This document shows positions 61,878 to 64,000 of a stretch of DNA of 64,000 nt, piece after piece. Origin of the DNA: Candidatus Methanomassiliicoccus intestinalis Issoire-Mx1 (GTDB lineage: Archaea; Thermoplasmatota; Thermoplasmata; Methanomassiliicoccales; Methanomassiliicoccaceae). The notes beneath the pieces are model-generated. The model saw nothing but the letters and a program-made list of their open reading frames with translations, did not search any database and had not been told where the DNA came from. The stretch's first letter is position 1. Every line of letters starts with the position of its first letter. The position numbers were made by a program, and so were the translations under genes. The stretch spans positions 1,488,001-1,552,000 of the forward strand of contig NC_021353.1 of the NCBI RefSeq assembly GCF_000404225.1, given 5' to 3'.

Positions 61878-62651
61878 TTATTCCCCCTTGAGAGCGAAGG
61901 CCTGGTATCCACAGAGTGTTCTGAGTGTGTGGATTCTTAAGTTCATGTCCAAAACTTCCTTGTCAGCGTTCATGTCGTCGCCGTCAATACGGAAGATTGT
62001 GGTCATTTTCTTGAGATCTGCCTCAGGAATTGGTTTTCCTACGGAGATTGGTTTGTCGAGTGGTATAGCGACCTGGTCTTTGACGTAGTCGACTTCACCG
62101 GTCTTTTCGTTCCAGACGTATCTCTGCCATGCATCGAACATAAGTCCGTTCTCGTCAAGTCTGCAAGCGTGACCGTGCACAGTTGCACCCCTGATACCGC
62201 ATCTAGCAGGATCGAATGTTTCGTTGTCGATGAATTCTTTAGCGACTTTCTCGAGATCTCTTTCTCTCATTTCGATGATCTGTCTTCCAGAAAGTGTACC
62301 TGTATCGAATCCACGGATTCTTGACATGTATGCCCATGCTCTAACGTATGGAACCATTGGAGCGAAGTACACGGAATCAGCGAACTGAACGTACCTGACT
62401 CTGTCACCTTTCTTTGCACCTTCGATAGGTGTAACGAGCTGCCTGATGAGATCATCTGGTTCGTTTCCTTCTTCGAGTGGTGGGTGGATGGACTTGTATT
62501 CTTCTCCGGGTGACCTGTGTCCCATGATTCTAACGACGTCATCCAAAGAAACGTCACGCAGCTTCTTGAGTTCCTGGGAAGGGTCCATGAAGCGACGCCT
62601 GTTTTTGGCTACCTGGCTGATTCCAGGATAGAATTGTCTCTTGTATGCCAT
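61878..62651 (-). CDS. mcrG: Methyl-coenzyme M reductase, gamma subunit
   Basis: 257 residues. AYKRQFYPGISQVAKNRRRFM at the start, MGHRSPGEEYKSIHPPLEE (active-site contacts) and CGIRGATVHGHACRLDE. Only 2 nt before mcrA; GAGG about 9 nt before its ATG. Part of the (alpha beta gamma)2 enzyme. Confidence 0.98.
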   Translation of the reverse strand: MAYKRQFYPGISQVAKNRRRFMDPSQELKKLRDVSLDDVVRIMGHRSPGEEYKSIHPPLEEGNEPDDLIRQLVTPIEGAKKGDRVRYVQFADSVYFAPMVPYVRAWAYMSRIRGFDTGTLSGRQIIEMRERDLEKVAKEFIDNETFDPARCGIRGATVHGHACRLDENGLMFDAWQRYVWNEKTGEVDYVKDQVAIPLDKPISVGKPIPEADLKKMTTIFRIDGDDMNADKEVLDMNLRIHTLRTLCGYQAFALKGE

Positions 62652-62663
62652 AATAATTACCTC

Positions 62664-63077
62664 TTACATTTTTTTGTAATCAGTGATAGTTGGTTGGAAT
62701 TTTGAGTACCTACCTACTTCAAGGTTATATCCAAACGGAAGAAGATCGTCGCAAATCTTTTTGATTTCCTCAACGGCCTTATCCACATTGTCTATATCAT
62801 TGATTTCAACAAAAACTCTTCCTACCAGAAGGTTAAGCTCATACTCCCTTCCCTTTACGTTAATCACTTTGCGTTCGGGGTGGTTTACAAGTGTCCCTTT
62901 AGCAGGTCCGTTCCCCACAACAGCAGGCAGAGCCTCGCCGCTGATGTTTACTTGTCGTACGTTTGGTACTTCATAGATATTATTCAGTAGTTTTTCTGTT
63001 GTGCCAGCAGATAGCATGCGTGCCGGAAATATCAAAATTTCTGGCAGCGGAACGGATTCTTTTGTTTCAGTACTCAT
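62664..63077 (-). CDS. mcrD: Methyl-coenzyme M reductase operon protein D
   Basis: 137 residues from ATG 63077 (GGTGA upstream). LPEILIFPARMLSAGTTEKLLNNIYEVPNVRQV and RKVINVKGREYELNLLVGRVFVEIND match McrD, thought to help F430 insertion or MCR maturation. Followed by mcrG with no mcrC between. Confidence 0.95.
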   Translation of the reverse strand: MSTETKESVPLPEILIFPARMLSAGTTEKLLNNIYEVPNVRQVNISGEALPAVVGNGPAKGTLVNHPERKVINVKGREYELNLLVGRVFVEINDIDNVDKAVEEIKKICDDLLPFGYNLEVGRYSKFQPTITDYKKM

Positions 63078-63096
63078 AATTTTAGTCACCAACCAT

Positions 63097-64000
<904 letters not shown>

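Overview
The window is a piece of an archaeal, methanogen chromosome. It is AT-rich (by eye near 40% G+C) and ends on the right inside a methyl-coenzyme M reductase operon (mcrB-mcrD-mcrG-mcrA). Other archaeal signatures are sn-glycerol-1-phosphate dehydrogenase, membrane-anchored LonB, a Hel308-type helicase, a KEOPS Cgi121 subunit, the archaeal HMG-CoA synthase/thiolase/DUF35 cluster, and TATA boxes about 25 bp before many start codons. The lack of mcrC between mcrD and mcrG, the low G+C and the overall gene set suggest Methanomassiliicoccales, perhaps a Methanomassiliicoccus relative. That assignment is inference, not proof.

Layout. 1-12.5 kb is mostly housekeeping: a truncated Cdc48-type AAA ATPase, small regulators, a small heat-shock protein, a FAS1-domain protein with a repetitive tail, a TrkA/TrkH potassium system, a NikR-like regulator with an iron-sulfur flavoprotein, G1P dehydrogenase and PurC. 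12.7-29.4 kb is a surface-glycoconjugate island. It has seven or more glycosyltransferases, a PIG-L deacetylase, a methyltransferase, two cobalamin-binding radical SAM proteins, a DUF1616 protein, a polytopic GT-C-like protein and two FemAB/CelD-like acyltransferases. Two tightly overlapped operons diverge from about 22.2 kb. 29.4-42.4 kb returns to core functions: NAD metabolism, LonB, Hel308, ThrC/ThrB, Cgi121, a DUF2776 membrane protein, and a mevalonate-entry operon headed by an XRE-type regulator.

42.4-49.8 kb is more accessory. It holds tRNA-Pro(CGG), two small ribbon-helix-helix-like proteins, a gene-free stretch that folds on paper into a pseudoknotted RNA, a 4-TM protein of unknown family, a TetR/DUF1638 pair with two palindromic operators, an EFR1 ferredoxin/SDR pair, and an aquaporin with a Cys-rich triple repeat divergent from a G3E (CobW) GTPase. 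49.8-58.5 kb has SufBC, a DUF457-type hydrolase, an MFS transporter, small membrane and OsmC/NifX-type proteins, and a two-gene operon of an unrecognised 473-residue protein and an NYN-domain nuclease. 58.5-59.6 kb holds a tiny secreted peptide gene and a second member of the 4-TM family. The mcr operon, trailed by a DUF2098 gene, fills the right end.

The most interesting unexplained items are the pseudoknotted RNA candidate (43.09-43.33 kb), the glycan island with its alternating radical SAM and glycosyltransferase genes, the unknown-protein/NYN pair, the thiolase with Gly at the usual nucleophile-Cys position, and the Cys-repeat aquaporin. All start codons, RNA folds and operators come from reading the sequence. 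No homology search or folding software was run.
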